Positions 31,483 through 42,540 are shown, counted from the stretch's first letter. The stretch: 50,822 bases of DNA from Spirogloea muscicola (GCA_009602725.1 WELB01000018.1:13749-64570), one strand, 5' to 3'. Made by a program: numbers and translations. The notes: a model not told the origin generated them from the sequence alone.

Positions 31483-31960
31483 GTGCCCCTGGCTATCGAC
31501 GTCCAAGGGAATGTGGGGCTTGATATTCCACGTATATTTCCGGGCTTGCACGAAGGGCGGCGTCCCGCTGGCGGCAAGAGAGAGAAGGCGCGCGAAAGGG
31601 AGCAGGCTGACTTCAATGCCACGGGCTCTCTCGCCCTGGTGTACCATGCTGCTCTCCATCTTTCCTGCAGCAGACTTCGGCTCACATCCTGCATCTGCTG
31701 CCCTGACTGCCACTGCGACTACTGGCTTGGGAACCCCTATCTGGCTGCTAGCATTTCCGACTTGCGCCTGTTAAGTAGGGGTTACTGAGCGGCCATCCGT
31801 AATATATCCTTCTTCTCCGCTTTCCAATGTTTCTGGACCTTGTCAGCATTTACCATCCTTGCTGGGCAGTCTTTCACAGCCATCACCCCTTTCTGGAGAA
31901 GCTGGCCCTTAGCACCCGGCTTGCACGCCACACGGTGTCCTAACGGTGGGACGACGAGCA
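31483..31960 (+). mobile_element. LINE 3' end, subfamily A, divergent copy
   Basis: The frame 31483-31788 starts PLAIDVQGNVGL and has ADFNATGSLALVYHAAL, then ends SISDLRLLSRGY plus stop. The middle is out of register with other copies. The 3' UTR follows to about 31900, with a weakened hairpin (CATCCTTGCTGGGCAG). Confidence 0.7.
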
Positions 31961-32130
31961 GGCTGACTAAAACGCCGCTGAGTTGATAGCGCAGGTCTAT
32001 TAAATGCGCTGTTTGGTTTTCATATGGCGGTCCATGGCCTACGCCTTGCATCTGCGAGCTGGCCATGCTTTAGCTGCCGCCTCTGGCTATCACCAAGAGG
32101 ACTGCTTCCGCTGGGAGCGCTGCAGACTCA
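31961..32130 (+). mobile_element. LINE ORF fragment, decayed
   Basis: GCAGGTCTATTAAATGCGCTG, then CGGTCCATGGCCTACGCCTTG and CATCTGCGAGCTGGCCATGC match the QVYxMRL, RSMAxALHLRAGxAL region, with in-frame stops. It is the fourth sense copy in this cluster. Confidence 0.65.
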
Positions 32131-32572
32131 ACGAAAGCCGCATTTCATAGCAAGCAACTACTGTTTGCGGGACACTGGAATGCCGTGAGCTACCCGCCTG
32201 ACTACATCGGTGGCATCGACAAGCTGTGTCAGGCAATAGAGGAGGGAGGACCACTTCGAACCACTATGTGTACATGGCGCACGGGAAGAAGTGGTCGCTC
32301 AGGGGTTGGTCCTTACAATGTTACTCCTTCCACTTCTCCGCGTAACTCGTCGCCCAACCTAGCACAGTCGGCGTGGGTGCCCCAGCTTGAAACGCGTCGA
32401 TGAGGACGACGTCGAGGAGCCGAGGCCCACCGCTCGGACGCGCCCAGCGCCCAGTCGGTGTTCATGACTACATTAGCGGAGCCACAGAAAGAAAACCTGG
32501 CTCTCCCAATGTGGGCAAGGGCTGTGAAGTCCATGCCTGGGGACTAGGACTAAGACATCAGCCAGAGGACGC
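32131..32572. other. Interval without recognised gene inside LINE cluster
   Basis: A 72-codon plus frame (32185-32403) begins MSYPPDYIGGIDKLCQAIEE but matches nothing I know. The remainder is a mixture of short frames. It could be an older transposon fragment. Confidence 0.35.
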
Positions 32573-33140
32573 TCAGTGACCTCTAGTCAGGAGATGCAAG
32601 TCTGAGTAGCTAGCCGGGGGAAAGACGTCGCCTTGACGGAAGCCGGAGGCCGCCGCCAAAGCTCGGCCTGCGCGCAAGTGGATTGCGAACGCAAGGGACC
32701 GCTGAAGCGAGAGAGACGGCCAACCGCATGCGGAAGACCTGCGCGAGGGACCCGGCGACATTGAAGCCGGGCTGCTCGCCCTGCTGCCCGTGGCGGCGGG
32801 CCGCGGCCTGCTGCGCTCGGCGGTGAAGCAAGTCGAGCCACTTGGCGCCGAAGGCCCCGTGTACGTCGACTGCCAGGGGAACAAATTCGTCGCCCACCGG
32901 GTGGTCCGCGTATTTACGTTCCGTGGCTTTGCCAGCCACTCTTCTTTACGGGCGAGCACTTCTGTGAAGTGCCACAGTGATAGCGGATCGAAGACGAGTC
33001 GGGACAGGCCCAGGGTCCCCGTTCCGTCGGCGGGGCTATTCGCCTGCCTGCCGGGAGCCTGCCACGTCGGATGCCGGAAGAAAGAAATGGGCTCGCCCAT
33101 TGAGGATAGGGGCTGGACAAGCCAGCCCAAAAAAGAATGC
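32573..33140 (-). mobile_element. LINE 3' end, antisense
   Basis: On the minus strand the codons from 32920 give RKYADHPVGDEFVPLAVD and HGAFGAKWLDLLHRR, then FNVAGSLAQVFRMRLAVS, with frameshifts that move the LHLRAGRALAAASG block and the ending LHLLTRGH (near 32590) to another frame. A second antisense 3' UTR with the hairpin GGGGCTGGACAAGCCAGCCC lies at 33108-33127, so a further copy was inserted or joined on the right. Confidence 0.75.
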
Positions 33141-33368
33141 CGGCGGCGCTTTGCGGGGGCGGCAGGCGTGGGGACCGCCGCTTTCCGGCGCGGCCGGGGG
33201 GCGGACCACCGGGGCGCGGCCGCGGCTGCCGGGGCCGTTCCACGTCCCCGGCCGTCGCCTTCCGAACGGCGCCGAATGGCTGCGCCAAAACGGCCCGCTC
33301 CGCCCCGTCAGGCATGGAGAGTGGAATCCAGCTTCATACCATTTTGCCTTTTGGCTTTTTTTGCCTGA
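33141..33368. other. Very GC-rich interval
   Basis: This is CpG-rich DNA with no identifiable gene. The unrelated open frames on both strands reflect composition. Confidence 0.4.
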
Positions 33369-33780
33369 AGTATGCATTGTCTTCAGATGGCCCACCCTTT
33401 CATGTATACACGCACCGCGCGCCTTCTCGCTTGTTGCGCCTTCCGGCCCTATCAAGCCACCTGCGTGCCGGCCGAGCCCTCGCTGCTGCCTCTGGCTCTG
33501 GCCAGGGGACGTCCTTCCAGGAACATAGCCTCTCTGACCTGCGACTGCTTAGCAGGGGTTACTGAGTAGTTAGTAGCTGCATTGTTTCTTCTTGTGTGCT
33601 TCTTTCTTAGTGCTTCGCCTTAGTGCTACGCCTGGCCCCCTTCTTCTTGGGCTTCTTGTACTCTGCTCATTCTTTTTTGGGCTGGCTGTTCCAGCCCCTA
33701 TCCTCAATGGGCGAGCTCTTTCTTCTTTCAAGCCTTGTACATTCCTTTGGGCTGGCCTCTCTCCTCTCATTGGACGCATT
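33369..33780 (+). mobile_element. LINE tail, then another LINE 3' end with hairpin
   Basis: At 33369-33428 a degenerate sense tail reads TATGCATTGTCTTCAGATGGCC and ends CGCACCGCGCGCCTTCTCGC. It is joined directly to a second copy at 33456-33565, coding HLRAGRALAAASGSGQGTSF and ending LSDLRLLSRGY plus stop. The 3' UTR follows with GGGCTGGCTGTTCCAGCCC at 33679-33697. The repeat reaches to within about 380 bases of the first HIR start codon. Confidence 0.8.
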
Positions 33781-34153
33781 TCTTCGTCACGCAGCCCGGC
33801 GGGGGACGACCGAGGGTGTCTCCCCCACCCCCCGCCCCCTCCCCCCGGCAGCTTCCGGGGCGGCCCCCGGCTCGTCCCCTCGTCCCAGGTGTTGGCAGGC
33901 ACCCCAGCCACCGCAGCCACACCCTGCGAGGCGCAGCGCCGCGCCGCCAGCCTCGGCTTGGCCCCGGACGCCCTCCCCGTCGAGCGAGCGGGCGGGCCCC
34001 ACGGAGGCCGTGCCTTGGGCCTGTCCACCTTCACAGCCGACGGCTGCGACGCTTGCCCGTCGTAGTCGCCCTCGCGGAGCTTTCCGCCGTCGTGAGCTGC
34101 TTCGTTAGTAGCTTTGTCGCTCCGCTTCCCCTCGCTCGCCTTGCTCCACAGCC

Positions 34154-36090
34154 ATGGGCCAGGCGTTCTGCTGCCTGCAAGTGGAGCAGGCGACTGTTGG
34201 CATCGTAGAGCAGTGTGGCAGCTTCAGCCACGTCTCGCAGCCGGGTTGTCACTTTCTGCCGTGGATATGCGGCACAAACCTCGCCGGCGTGCTCAGTGTC
34301 CGCATCCAGCAGCTGGACGTTCGCTGTGAGACCAAGACCAAGGTACTGGGTGGCCACTCTGGTTGACAACGTAACCCGTCACTCATGTCACGCTTTAGTA
34401 TTGCCTCGTTGAGGGTCACTGGCTGCCCTTTTGCTGACACTATGTGCAAAATGCCGGAGAACTTGGCCGCAAGCGATGGGAGTGCATAGCCTGCGACAAA
34501 GCGATCATACGGACTTGACCTGTTGACTGTGTTCAGGATAATGTCTTCGTTAATGTGGTAGCATCAATACAATATCGGGTCATTCGCGAGAATGCCGTGG
34601 ACGCCTTCTACAAGCTTACAAGTCCTCGCGAACAAATCCAGGCATACGTGTTTGATGGTGAGTCACTTTAGCAAGCACTGGCCATCTGATGAGTGCAAGA
34701 ACCTCAGTGGAGAAGTATGTCATTACCACTTTTGATCATGGTCGTCTCTCCTAATTTGCCTTTTGCAGTGGTGCGGTCAAGTGTGCCAAAGATGAATCTG
34801 GATGCCGTCTTTGAGTCGAAGAATGATGTTGCAAAGATTGTTGAAGAGGAGCTCGAGAAGGTGCCTACATGCCACTTATTCACAAAGCGGTCCTGCTCAG
34901 AGCATTTCTCTCTCTTCGGAGCTTCTCAATTCAGCAGAGCAAGAAATTTCTGATGGGTTACTGACTGTAACTGCAAGGGGCATGCCTTCGACTCTTCCTT
35001 CCACTCAGGCAGCTTCAAGTGGTCATTTTCCTCAGCGCTTGCCGGAATGTGAGGTTGTGCTGATCAAACTGTTGATTCCACAGGCAATGACCACTTACGG
35101 GTATGAGATTGTCCAGACTTTGATAGTGGACATTGAGCCTGATCAGACCGTGAAGCGTGCAATGAACGAGATCAATGCAGGCAAGCTCAACTTCGTGTCT
35201 GCTAGAGGAAGGACGCTGTACTTGCATATGCTGCATCTTTGGACCCACAAAAAGAATGTGTCAATTCAGCAGGCGACAGAAAGGCACATTTGGGAACTGA
35301 CACATGATCTACTTATAACACACATATTGTGTTCGTGGCAGCTGTACGCTTGCGAGCTGCAGCAACTGAGAAAGGTGAGGCAGAGAAGGTATTAAAGGTG
35401 AAACAGGCGGAGGCAGAGGCAGAATCCAAATATCTTGCTGGGCTCGGTATTGCAAGACAACGTCAGGTACGCTAGACGATCTTTTAGGACTGAGCATCAA
35501 CACCCTGTATGGGCATAAATTTAATTTGATGTCACCTTGTGCTGGAAAGAGAGAACCTCTATCTGACTTAGAGAGAGACACTTATGGTAATATTTTAGCT
35601 CACATGCTTGCTCTACTGGTATTAGGTTGATACTGCTCTCGGGTGTAGACTGTGCAGCTTCTTGATGCATTGGAATCTGCAAGTTGATGGTCCAGCTGAT
35701 TTGACAAGCTTCGTTGTGTTTAAACAGGCAATTGTAGATGGACTGCGTGAGAGCGTTCTGGCATTTTCTGGCAATGTTCCTGGTACAGCTCCAAAGGATG
35801 TCATGGAGATGGTGCTCATGACACAGTATTTCGATACCATGAAGGATATAGGCACAAGCTCTAGGAATTCAACTATCTTCTTGCCTCATGGTCCAGCCAA
35901 TGTTGCAGAGATTGCCAATCAGGTGAGACACCTGCTTCAGACGGACTGAAAGATTGCTTACCTCTTGTGCATGTCGACAATTGAAGCTGTACGTACAGCT
36001 TCAATTGGCATGATGCTTGACCTTGCATTGTGCTGCTTTATGCAGGTCCGCTACGGGTTGACGCCACCACCTCCTATGAAGTTTGAGTGA
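34154..36090 (+). CDS. Hypersensitive-induced reaction (HIR) protein, SPFH/prohibitin domain, copy 1
   Basis: Exons 34154-34342, 34537-34657, 34769-34860, 35084-35180, 35342-35466, 35728-35922 and 36046-36090 join in phase to 287 codons plus stop, close to the 284-290 of plant HIR proteins. HIR proteins are peripheral membrane SPFH-domain proteins that form oligomers in plasma-membrane microdomains and, in plants, take part in defence and cell-death signalling. MGQAFCC at the start is a myristoylation plus palmitoylation signal. The SPFH core includes [61 protein letters not shown] and [10 protein letters not shown], then a coiled segment [18 protein letters not shown], and [18 protein letters not shown]. 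Intron 4 starts GC (GCAAGC), where copy 2 has GT. An AATAAA lies 60 bases after the stop. Confidence 0.93.
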
Positions 36091-36449
36091 CAGTGCCCAG
36101 ATTGGTCATCAGCAGAGGGCTAAATGAGGCACTTAGGTGGTCACAATACCAGGCAATAAACTTTTGGGCAAGCATGTACATTACACACTTCACACTTAAT
36201 ACTTTTATGCTCTCGAGCTTTTCCTGTCTTTTGCAATTGTCACCATTAAGGCATGATAGATTGTAGACGGGCACCATGTGATGCACTGAGAGTTGTGAAG
36301 AAGCTCCTCCCACTCGTTGGAACATTTTGAAAACCATGGATACCGAGATTCGTCATGGGGCGTCAGTGTGAGGTCTGCACTGGGTTGAGGACGTGGGGCG
36401 AGGCGGGGTTGACGGGGTCAACAGTCATGCAAGGCTTGTGGGCTGTGGG
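36091..36449. other. 3' UTR and intergenic DNA of HIR copy 1
   Basis: It contains the likely polyadenylation signal AATAAA (GGCAATAAACTTTT) at about 36150. No gene is seen. Confidence 0.5.
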
Positions 36450-36600
36450 CTCATATTCAGGAGTAAGGTTGGCCTAGCCATCCCTGGCCCTTCGAACTTC
36501 GTTCATTCTTTTTATGGGCTGGCCTCTCCTAGCCACCTAGCCACCGCCCTCTCCTGGAAGCGTCTTTCTTCTCTAGCCATCGCAGCGTTGCAAAGCATAC
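36450..36600 (+). mobile_element. LINE 3' UTR fragment
   Basis: CCCTTCGAACTTCGTTCATTC, then TATGGGCTGGCCTCTCCTAGCC and ACCGCCCTCTCCTGGAAGCG match the 3' UTR of the LINE copies at 8061-8300. It is in sense orientation, without ORF. Confidence 0.7.
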
Positions 36601-36699
36601 GGCTCAAAAGGGAAATTTCGTGTATTTAAAACAAATGTAGGCCAATGGCCAAGTGCAAAGGCAAGCACATCTGAAGATCTACATGACCTACAGCAGATT

Positions 36700-37140
36700 G
36701 ACCCGCTCAGTAACCACGGGTCAAAACATAAAGGTCGCTAATCGATGCATGAATACTAGATGTCAGATTCGAAGCCCTTCTGCCACCAACTAGAGCTCGC
36801 CCAGCTTTCTGGTGCAAGGCATTAGCCTGAGCACGCTGCAAACAGGCCGAAACTCGTCGTCGCAAGAACGACAGATATGCAGCTAGCAAGCCCATATCAG
36901 CCGGGAACACATGTGCACGTCCAGTGTAGCCTAGATTGGCAATGTTCTGGAAGGAGAGAAGTGGCACTCCCAATGGGGGCAAGGGCTGCGAAAAGCCAGC
37001 CCAAAAAGGAGGGTGTGGAAACGAGCACCCAGACAGCCAAAAGATATCGATTGCCGCTGGCAGGAGCTGATCGCATTGGGGCTCAAAAGAGCGGCTGTAA
37101 CAGCCAGCCGGGTGCATACAGAGGGTGTTCATAACTCTGC
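36700..37140 (-). mobile_element. LINE subfamily B 3' end, interrupted by another LINE 3' UTR
   Basis: On the minus strand the codons from 37100 read DQLLPAAIDIF, then a foreign stretch (FWAGFSQPLPPLGVPL, encoded by the antisense hairpin region at 36955-37012), then NIANLGYTG, MGLLAAYLSFLRR, QAGRALV-type block and SISDLYVLTRGY plus stop at 36707. The stretch between PAAID and NIANLGY is replaced compared with the copy at 7585-8060, so a LINE 3' UTR was inserted inside this older element. Confidence 0.75.
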
Positions 37141-37420
37141 GGGCATTGCGGCGGTCCGGGCTTGCCCGGGAGAGCCAAAGCTCGGCAGGGTGACGTGGGA
37201 AGATGTGAAGAAAGTGGTCCGGGCGGCGCGGGACCATGTGGGCAAAGCCAACACATGGGCCGACTGGGCCAGGCCCACCACGGTGGCCCGTCAGCTTCTG
37301 CGAAGCAGCGACGGCTGACTAGGCGTCGGCGCCGTCAGCGGCAGCCCCCCCGGCGCCGCTCGCCGCCGCCGCCGCCGCCTTGGCGGCCCGCGTCGCTGCC
37401 CGGCCCCTGCGGGCGCCGCC

Positions 37421-39668
37421 ATGGGCCAGGTGTGCTGCGTGCTGCGCGTGGAGCAGTCCACCGTCGGCTTCGTCGAGCGCTTCGGCCGGTACAGCCACGT
37501 GGCGCAGCCGGGGTGCCACTGCCTCTGCTGGCCCTGCGGCGTCTCGCTCGCCGGCCTCCTCAGCATGCGCATCCAGCAGCTCGACGTGCGCTGCGAGACC
37601 AAGACCAAGGTGCGAGGCGCGCCCGCCCCCGAAAGCGCCGCACCGAGGCTTCCGCTATCCTTTTGGCAACTAAAGTCTGCAGTGAGCTTGCTTGCTGATT
37701 GTCGCACCCTCTTCAGACCAGCTCTTTTACAGCACACGCACTAAGCGAGCAGGAAATCCATTATTGATGTGTGCGAGTGTATTCTTAAGCAGTGGCGGAG
37801 TCTTTGTCGCGTACAGAGTGTCTGAAGGGCCTCACACAGCTTTTGGTTTGCCATCCTGCGTGTAGGACAATGTCTTTGTCAACGTGGTGGCCTCGGTGCA
37901 GTACCGCGTCATTCGAGACAACGAGGTGGATGCCTACTACAAGTTGACAAGCCCCAAAGAGCAAATTCAGGCTTACGTCTTTGACGGTGAGCATGCAACT
38001 GCAGTATGGCTGGTCACGGGCGGTACAACGCAAGCCTTCCCAATGATGAGTGCAAAGCTTTACCAATATCAGATCTACCTTGTCTGCTACTGCAGAATTT
38101 GCTTGCTGAAGAGACACGAGAAGTGAATGTGAAGCTAGTCCGGTCATGCTTAGCAATGACTCGCTTGTGACATCAGCAACGAGTTTGTCAGCTAAAGCGT
38201 TACACACATTTTTTCGTCTGATCTCAGCTGCCATCCTCGTGTGCTTTGGCAGTGGTGCGTGCTAGTGTTCCAAAGATGAACCTGGACGCAGTCTTCGAAT
38301 CGAAGAATGACATTGCCAAGGTTGTAGAGGATGAGTTGGAGAAGGTGAACAGCATCACTTCTCTGTTCCACGAGACGGAGTAGGATGACACGGCTTTCTA
38401 TTGCTCAACGTAGTGCTGAAGTATCCAGCAGGAGACAGTGCATACAAAGCCTCTGCTGTGCGGTCAAGTGAAGTGTAGCATATCTGGGGGACTCGACTGG
38501 CTATTCAAGTGCCATAGCAAGCCGAAGGTATCCTACTGACAGCACATTCTATTCTTAACGCTGCAGGCAATGGCAACCTATGGTTATGAGATTGTCCAGA
38601 CACTTATTGTTGACATAGAGCCCGATCAAACTGTGAAGCGCGCCATGAACGAGATCAATGCAGGTGCAGTGATGACTATCTAGTCTTGTAACCTTACATC
38701 TAGTGGTACTACTCAAGCAACATAACCTCGTGCTACTTAAGCAATACTTGCTTGAGAACCCAAGGGACACCAGCAGGTGTCCTTGGGAATAAAGCAGGTG
38801 TTGCTCTAGATCAACGAAACTGCAGGTTGAGAATTCATGCTTGTGAATGTTCACAGCTGTGCGATTACGAGCTGCTGCCACGGAGAAGGGTGAGGCGGAG
38901 AAAGTCTTGCAAGTGAAGCGTGCGGAAGCTGAAGCTGAGGCTAAATATCTCTCTGGCTTGGGAATTGCACGTCAACGTCAGGTGAATAAGGGTCCAACAT
39001 AGAACATAGAACATAAAGGCCAGAACCACATAAGTGGCACACTTGGCTACTTCTGTAGTGCGTGGGATAGTAATGTTCACTAGGTTTGCAGGCAAGGTTT
39101 ACAGGCAGCATGAGCAGCTCAGACTTGCCCAGAATTCACAAATCCATGCTCCCAGGTGAAACCAAGCTTGTCAGTTGACCTGGTGTGTCAGACTGACACA
39201 CTTGGATGAGAATGTGGTGCTTTCAGGCCATTGTTGATGGACTGCGAGAGAGTGTTTTAGCTTTTTCTGGCAACGTGCCAGGAACTGGGCCCAGAGATGT
39301 AATGGAGATGGTGCTCATGACTCAGTACTTTGACACCATGAAAGATATTGGCAGTCATTCCAAGAATTCTACCCTCTTCTTACCACATGGACCAGCAAAC
39401 GTTGCTGAGATAGCCAATCAGGTAAGTCCAGTACACTGGCGCTGCACAATCCTTTGGTTTTGGGAGGTTGATAGGCAGACTCTGTGAATGCCCACATCTT
39501 GCCAGAGACTATGGGGTTTCTTACCAGATTTCATTCTGATGCACAACTTGAGCAGCCTTTCAAGCAACACATTGGACTTCACAGCCTAAGAAGATACGAG
39601 CATACTGTTTGCAGGTCCGCTATGGTCTTACGCCTCCCCCAAGCATGACCGAGATGAAGGCTGACTGA
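37421..39668 (+). CDS. Hypersensitive-induced reaction (HIR) protein, SPFH/prohibitin domain, copy 2
   Basis: Exons 37421-37609, 37866-37986, 38253-38344, 38567-38663, 38857-38981, 39227-39421 and 39615-39668 give 290 codons plus stop. The first six exons have exactly the same lengths as copy 1 (189, 121, 92, 97, 125, 195), so the two genes are a tandem duplicate. MGQVCC is again a dual acylation signal. Motifs include [93 protein letters not shown] and [18 protein letters not shown]. The C-terminus differs ([11 protein letters not shown] versus PPPPMKFE). Intron sequences are unrelated to copy 1, so the duplication is not recent. All introns are GT-AG. The first exon is much more GC-rich than that of copy 1. 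Confidence 0.93.
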
Positions 39669-40371
39669 TACTTATGAGGCTTATTAGGCAGCTCATGAAG
39701 CTGTTGCAGTTGTGTAGCATTGGTGCACCAGCTGAGTATTGCAGAGTAGTGCAGCTTAGCCCTCCATTACAACACCTTCTGAGCAAGGGTGGTGTATTCC
39801 TACTGTAAATTTTGACTAGTCAGCATACGAGGCAGGGTGTGGCACATTACTGCCTTGATTGTACCACTTGTATATTCACAGGGTACGTCATAGGTAGTCA
39901 TCGAGTAACCTCAACTACAATCAGATTATGGCTTCTTGAAAGCTGCTCCAAGGCAAACGATTACATTAATCACCCAGCCAATGAAAGTATGACTTTACCT
40001 CCTACGAAACAAGGACTACTTCCTCTATTACCATCAGGCTCATGTTGGTACTAAGAGAATCAGCTCACACCCGACCTCTTGGTCCTGGATTTATAGTGTT
40101 TCAGGAGCAATGTTGTTGTCTTTCGCGCTTACGTACATTAGTTTACTCAACAGTACAGCTTGGCAAAGCAAACCACGCCCGTTTGACATTTAAAATGCAG
40201 TGTAGCAGTGCGGTTTTAGAGCAGGCAAACTTAGGACCGTGTCCCACAGTTGCCGAGACAGCCCTGTAGACATGACTGTCCAGGAGGTAGTCCAGTGGAT
40301 ACAATAAGATACAGACCAAGAAGCTCGCATCGAGGTCAGAGACCTAGAGCAGCCCTGTTATGAAGCGCTGG
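39669..40371. other. Convergent 3' intergenic region
   Basis: This lies between the second HIR stop (plus) and the stop of the small Cys/His-rich gene (minus). Short open frames only. A TGTAAATTTT element at about 39804 could serve as a polyadenylation signal. Confidence 0.5.
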
Positions 40372-41049
40372 TCAATCCTCGTCAAATGTAATGTGCGGCG
40401 ACTGAGTGCAGCCAGGAGCCTCTTCGCTCTCGGCCCCACAGCAGTCATAGAACCTCGCCGCATATGGCCCCTCTCCGTCCTTCAGCTCGTAGTACCTGCT
40501 GCCGCTTCAGTCAATAATCAGGCCCTGCAAAGCCTGTCATCATGAAGCACACCGTAGCCCCCTTTGGGGGCCCTCTGGCGCTTGTAAGTCACCTGCGCTA
40601 CAGCACTTAAAGAAGCCTGCTCCTGTGGCGCAAAGCTGTAGCAAGGTAGCAGCAATTTACCTCATACCTAGACTAAAACCCTGAGTGGTCGATATCTGAT
40701 ACAGAGCCGGGCATATAGTGGTGGGTGTCTACTATTCGCACTTCACCATGGCTGCTAGGCAAGCACCACTAGTTGACTTGCTGAACTGCATGGCTGCTCA
40801 GATTGAACGACTGACGAAGCAGCGCTGATCCCCCTCTTGTTTACGATGGCATTCAAAGCCCTCGAGGTCTTTCGAAGGTGAGTACTGCCGCTGCGGGCTC
40901 AGAGAGGCCGTGGTGAGGGCCCACCGTTTCTGGTCGTCGTGCCGTCGACAGACAAACAGGCCGCGGTGGTAGGCGCACGCGGCCACTTCATTCTGATGCG
41001 GGTCAAACTGCCGCTTGCACCTCCGGCACAGCCGCGTACCCGCGTTCAT
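40372..41049 (-). CDS. Small Cys/His-rich protein (putative zinc-binding), two exons
   Basis: Exons 41049-40886 and 40495-40372 (minus) join in phase to 95 codons plus stop. The order CRRCKRQFDP, NEVAACAYH, FYDCCGAESEEAPGC and SPHITFDED suggests one or two zinc sites (C-x2-C...C-x2-H, and CC...C...H). It resembles small uncharacterised plant proteins with a CxxCxxxFDPxxN...CxxH...CCGAE...GC pattern, and distantly the CHORD domain of stress-signalling co-chaperones. Function is unknown. The splice phase (CA|GTACTC to CAG|G) and the conserved second half support the model. The codon before the ATG is GTG; the ATG at 41049 is used. Confidence 0.75.
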
Positions 41050-41627
41050 CACGCGGGCACGCGTGATTAACGCTTCTCCAGGCTCACGAAGGAGGGGGAC
41101 AGGGTTTGGGAAGAAAGCAGCAGCAAGACGCTGCCACCGTAGTCAGCAAGACGCTGCCACCGTAGTCGCGGCTGTGCTGCACCAGTTAAGAGATGCAGGC
41201 ATGGGCCTCAGGGCTGGCGGTGTGATGCGAGCTCTGGGGCCAGAGCCGAGAAGACTCAGACTCGAGCACGGCGGACCACGAGCTCGTGAAGCGGCTGCCG
41301 TGGCTGGAGGTGGAGCCGCTCACGGAAGCTCAGCGGAGGCGGAGGCAACCGCTCAACACAATTGTACGACAGCAACAGCGCAGCGACTTCTCCCCCAAGG
41401 GCCAAAGCCCACTCGCGACGCCGACCGCCGGAAGGCCGTTTCCCGATCGCCCCACCACCGCTTATGTAGCGCCCTCCTCCACGGTACTTGTGGTTGGTCG
41501 AGGTGCCCCATCAGATGGGCTGCCTTGGTTGCGGCTTTGTGGAACTGAGCGCTGCAGTCCACCACCCGTGGTCGGATCGGCCACTGGGTCCGGTAATCCC
41601 ATCATCGGGTCATCACAAGAAGGTCCC
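41050..41627. other. Interval with overlapping open frames, no recognised gene
   Basis: Plus-strand frames of 177 and 136 codons (41015-41548 and 41286-41696) overlap. Neither has a motif I recognise; both lie next to the divergent small gene and could be exons of an unknown gene. A 23-base unit (AGCAAGACGCTGCCACCGTA...) is repeated twice in tandem at about 41120-41166. Confidence 0.35.
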
Positions 41628-41730
41628 AAAAGAAGGCGCGCGGTGCGCATGAAACTGAAAGAGATGCCACTTCTAACCTTACAGATGTCCTGGTAATCCC
41701 ATCATCCGGTCATCCCAAGAAGGACCGGCC
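41589..41730. repeat. Direct repeat of about 37 bases flanking a LINE tail fragment
   Basis: GGTAATCCCATCATCGGGTC then ATCACAAGAAGG at 41591 recurs at 41692 as GGTAATCCCATCATCCGGTC then ATCCCAAGAAGG. Between them, at 41632-41670, lies an antisense LINE tail (AAGGCGCGCGGTGCGCATGA). The repeat could be a long target-site duplication or part of a local duplication. Confidence 0.7.
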
Positions 41731-42540
41731 AAACAGCTTAGCTAACGGCCGACCTTGGTATTCCAGGCAGCGCGAGGGTCTCGGCGTGACATGCCCAAGC
41801 CGGGGCGGGCAGTCTGCTTCGCAAAGCTTCACCCTCCTGCACGCACGCGCCTGCGCCCACCCGCGCCTGCGCCTGCGCCACGCCTTGATAGCGCTGAGCC
41901 TGGGGCAGAAGGCACGCAGTAGCCAGTGAACCTTAGCTGGACCCGCGTACGACTGCGACAAGTCTTGGCATGAATCGCGGGTGAGCAGACTTGCGTATAA
42001 TGCTGTCATCGCCTGTCATTACGCCTATCCTTCAGATCCACTCTGCTACAATCTGAGGTTGGATATGATAGTGCACTTGCGGCAACACGCATAGCATAAT
42101 CATTGTGGTCAAGTGTACCGCATCTGTTGCTGGAATCTGTGTTCCTGCACCTTGCTTGTGTTGTCAAGATTTGCTGTATGCTTCTCTCGAACCATCGGCC
42201 CGGTACATAGCGGCCGCTCTCCGGAGGGTCTCTTTTATCCGGGTTACTTACAGAGGGCCGCTCTTCGGAGGGTCTCTTTGGTTCGGATGACTTAGATAGC
42301 AGTTCTCGTCTGAGAGCTTCATTGACTTGGTCACTTGGACAATCAATTCAAGAGCCAGTTGCACACATCTTTCTTCTGAAGCGGATTGTTTAGCTTGAAT
42401 TTTATTGCATCAGATTGCTTCTTGTACAATTGCTTAGGACTTCGCTCAAGACTGCTAGTGTGACTGTTGCTTGTGAGCTAACATGGCTCCGACTATTCCA
42501 GATCAACTGTTGTTTTGATGTATTTGACCTAGTTTGTTAC
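41731..42540. other. Intergenic DNA with a short direct repeat
   Basis: No gene is seen. At about 42210-42234 and 42252-42278 the block GGCCGCTCT(C/T)CGGAGGGTCTCTTT occurs twice, each time followed by a GG-x-x-x-GA/TTACTT-like end. This could be a regulatory or LTR-associated repeat, as the Ty3-like gag-like reading frame starts soon after. Confidence 0.4.
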
